Source of the DNA: Burkholderiales bacterium
Lineage (GTDB): Bacteria; Pseudomonadota; Gammaproteobacteria; Burkholderiales; Usitatibacteraceae
Length of the DNA stretch: 63,110 bases
NCBI GenBank assembly: GCA_025360815.1
Contig: JANYBL010000110.1
Location: 1-63,110 of the forward strand
Direction: 5' to 3'
Under the pieces are notes generated by a model. That model was not told where the DNA came from and made no database searches. It was given only the letters and a program-made list of their open reading frames with translations. The number at the start of each line of letters is the position of its first letter. Position 1 is the first letter of the stretch. Made by a program: the position numbers and the translations under genes. Of the stretch, positions 61,906 to 63,110 are shown piece after piece.

Positions 61906-63110
61906 AACACCAAAACAAGCGGCTTCACGATTGGCAGGAAGCGCCCTCGCAAAAGGATTCAAGCCTGAGGCGCTTCATTGCTATACCGACGAACACGGAG
62001 CGCCATTGTATTGGCGCATTCGTGCGAAGCATCCGACAACGGGCGAAAAGTGGATTAGACCCATGCGGTTGGCTGGCGGCGTCTATGAATTGGGCGAGCC
62101 TGATTTTCCAAGCGGCAAGCCTTTATATGCGCTTCACCAGTTGGCCACCAACACCAACGCCACGGTCTACATGGTCGAGGGCGAGAAGTGCGCGGACAAG
62201 TTAAATGCGCTCGGAATGCTGGCGACTACCAGCGGCGGTGCGACGAGTGCGAGCACTGTTGACGTTGGCATCCTTCGCGGTCGGACGGTTTGCATCTGGC
62301 CAGACCACGACAAACCCGGTAGAAAGTTTGCTGACGATTGGGCGGCGATCCTTTTCGGCTTGAATTGTCTGATTCAGGTTATTGATGTTGATGCGCTGGG
62401 ACTACCTGATGGCGGCGATTGTGTTGATTGGCTTGCAGCGCATTCTGAGGCTGATAGCGCCATGATCGATGCACTCCCCCTATCAGAACCCTCACCCGTT
62501 GTTACCAAAACCTTAGAGCCTGTCTATTCAGGCGGTCGATATGTCACGCTCACCAGTGCGGCAGATATTGAGCCTGAGCCTATCGAGTGGCTTTGGAATG
62601 GGTGGCTGGCGGCGGGCAAGTTTCACTTACTAGGCGGCGCACCGGGAACCGGAAAAACCACCATCGCCATTGCAATGGCCGCAACGGTGTCGAGCGGCGG
62701 ACGCTGGCCAGACGGCACAACGGCGGAGGCCGGTAACGTGTTGATCTGGTCAGGCGAGGATGACCCTGCCAATACATTGGTTCCTCGCCTGATTCTGTCC
62801 GGCGGCAATCGTGAGCGGGTTCACTTTGTCATTGGGACGGATGGCATCGGCGGCAAACTTCCTTTTGATCCTGCACAAGATATGCCGCGGCTAACAGAGG
62901 CGGCGCACAACATCGGAAACGTGCGGTTGTTGATAGTTGACCCGATTGTGTCGGCGGTTGTGGGTAACTCGCACAACAACGCAGAGACGCGGAAAAGCCT
63001 GCAACCCCTTGTTGATTTAGGCGCGGTGCTTAACTGTGCGGTGTTGGGAATAACTCACTTCACCAAAGGAACGGGCGGCAGCGATCCGGTTGAACGGGTG
63101 ACGGGTTCAA
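61898..63110 (+). CDS. TOPRIM primase fused to RepA-like AAA helicase, partial
   Basis: The frame starts at TTG 61898, 6-7 nt after GGGAGG and overlapping the zinc-finger gene by 8 bp, and stays open for 404 codons to the edge. A TOPRIM domain fills about residues 35-185, with the Glu in YMVEGEKCADKL (E95) and the Asp pair in IWPDHDKPG (D136, D138). A RecA/RepA-type ATPase follows from about 215: GGAPGTGKTT (246-255, Walker A), SGEDDP, RLLIVDPIVSAVVG (Walker B) and GITHFTKG. This is the replication primase-helicase of satellites and plasmids. The C-terminus lies beyond the window. Confidence 0.9.
   Translation, partial: MSETPKQAASRLAGSALAKGFKPEALHCYTDEHGAPLYWRIRAKHPTTGEKWIRPMRLAGGVYELGEPDFPSGKPLYALHQLATNTNATVYMVEGEKCADKLNALGMLATTSGGATSASTVDVGILRGRTVCIWPDHDKPGRKFADDWAAILFGLNCLIQVIDVDALGLPDGGDCVDWLAAHSEADSAMIDALPLSEPSPVVTKTLEPVYSGGRYVTLTSAADIEPEPIEWLWNGWLAAGKFHLLGGAPGTGKTTIAIAMAATVSSGGRWPDGTTAEAGNVLIWSGEDDPANTLVPRLILSGGNRERVHFVIGTDGIGGKLPFDPAQDMPRLTEAAHNIGNVRLLIVDPIVSAVVGNSHNNAETRKSLQPLVDLGAVLNCAVLGITHFTKGTGGSDPVERVTGS

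Larger units (their letters stand above)
58047..63110 (+). mobile_element. Integrative element at tRNA-Glu, left end, continuing past the window
   Basis: The tRNA-Glu fragment, the tyrosine integrase 150 bp inside it, a toxin-antitoxin pair, an AlpA-like regulator and a primase/helicase replication module together describe an integrative element or phage satellite. All genes read rightwards. No transfer, capsid or packaging gene is in the visible part, so its class (satellite, ICE or island) is open. Confidence 0.82.

Overview
The window looks like a chromosomal segment of a betaproteobacterium, probably Burkholderiales. The evidence is the conserved block ispB / rplU-rpmA-obgE-proB, the pilS-pilR pair next to a PP0621-type zinc-ribbon gene, a class Ia nrdA/nrdB pair with a long NrdA tail, and a tRNA-Glu remnant of proteobacterial type. 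No rRNA, CRISPR array or insertion sequence was seen.

Layout. 1-7300: nucleotide reduction (nrdA, nrdB), interrupted by two DUF1508 genes and a BON-LysM gene, and followed by a HipA-like kinase that runs off the left edge; the nrdA control region holds paired NrdR boxes and DnaA boxes. 7300-13100: pilR, pilS, a PP0621-like gene, a ferredoxin-NADP reductase and ispB on the minus strand. 13200-16460: rplU, rpmA, obgE and proB on the plus strand behind a near-consensus promoter. 16600-25020: a lytic transglycosylase, a large hybrid histidine kinase, a four-domain beta/gamma-crystallin protein and a CDF metal exporter. 25045-29643: a probable lysine/aminoadipate module (ALDH7-like dehydrogenase, saccharopine-dehydrogenase-like enzyme, divergent Lrp/AsnC regulator) and a serine hydrolase.

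29668-48754 is the most notable part. A minus-strand cluster carries a TonB-dependent receptor, an IlvD/Edd dehydratase, an HpcH/HpaI aldolase, a four-gene sugar ABC transporter, a GH31 glycosidase, an aldose epimerase, an SMP-30 lactonase and an SDR dehydrogenase. A second operon carries UxaA-family small and large subunits, a SerA-like 2-hydroxyacid dehydrogenase and an Ldh2-type dehydrogenase. A GntR/UTRA regulator sits between them. The parts list matches a sulfoglycolytic Entner-Doudoroff route for sulfoquinovose, feeding sulfolactate racemisation (SlcC/ComC) and desulfonation (SuyAB). A 31-bp element, identical at 30 positions, lies at the -35 of the predicted promoters of both operons, which ties them into one regulon. 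Two points do not fit neatly: the GH31 enzyme resembles alpha-xylosidases, and no sulfolactaldehyde dehydrogenase is encoded in the cluster.

49198-56393 encodes an AcrR/TtgR-type repressor and a divergent RND efflux system (adaptor, pump, outer-membrane channel), with an AcrR-like palindrome over the predicted pump promoter. After two small genes, a mobile element starts at a 44-nt tRNA-Glu 3' fragment (58047-58090). It carries a tyrosine integrase, a HigBA-type toxin-antitoxin pair, an AT-hook-like protein, an AlpA-like regulator and a translationally chained replication module (CHC2 zinc finger plus TOPRIM/RepA-like helicase), and it runs off the right edge.
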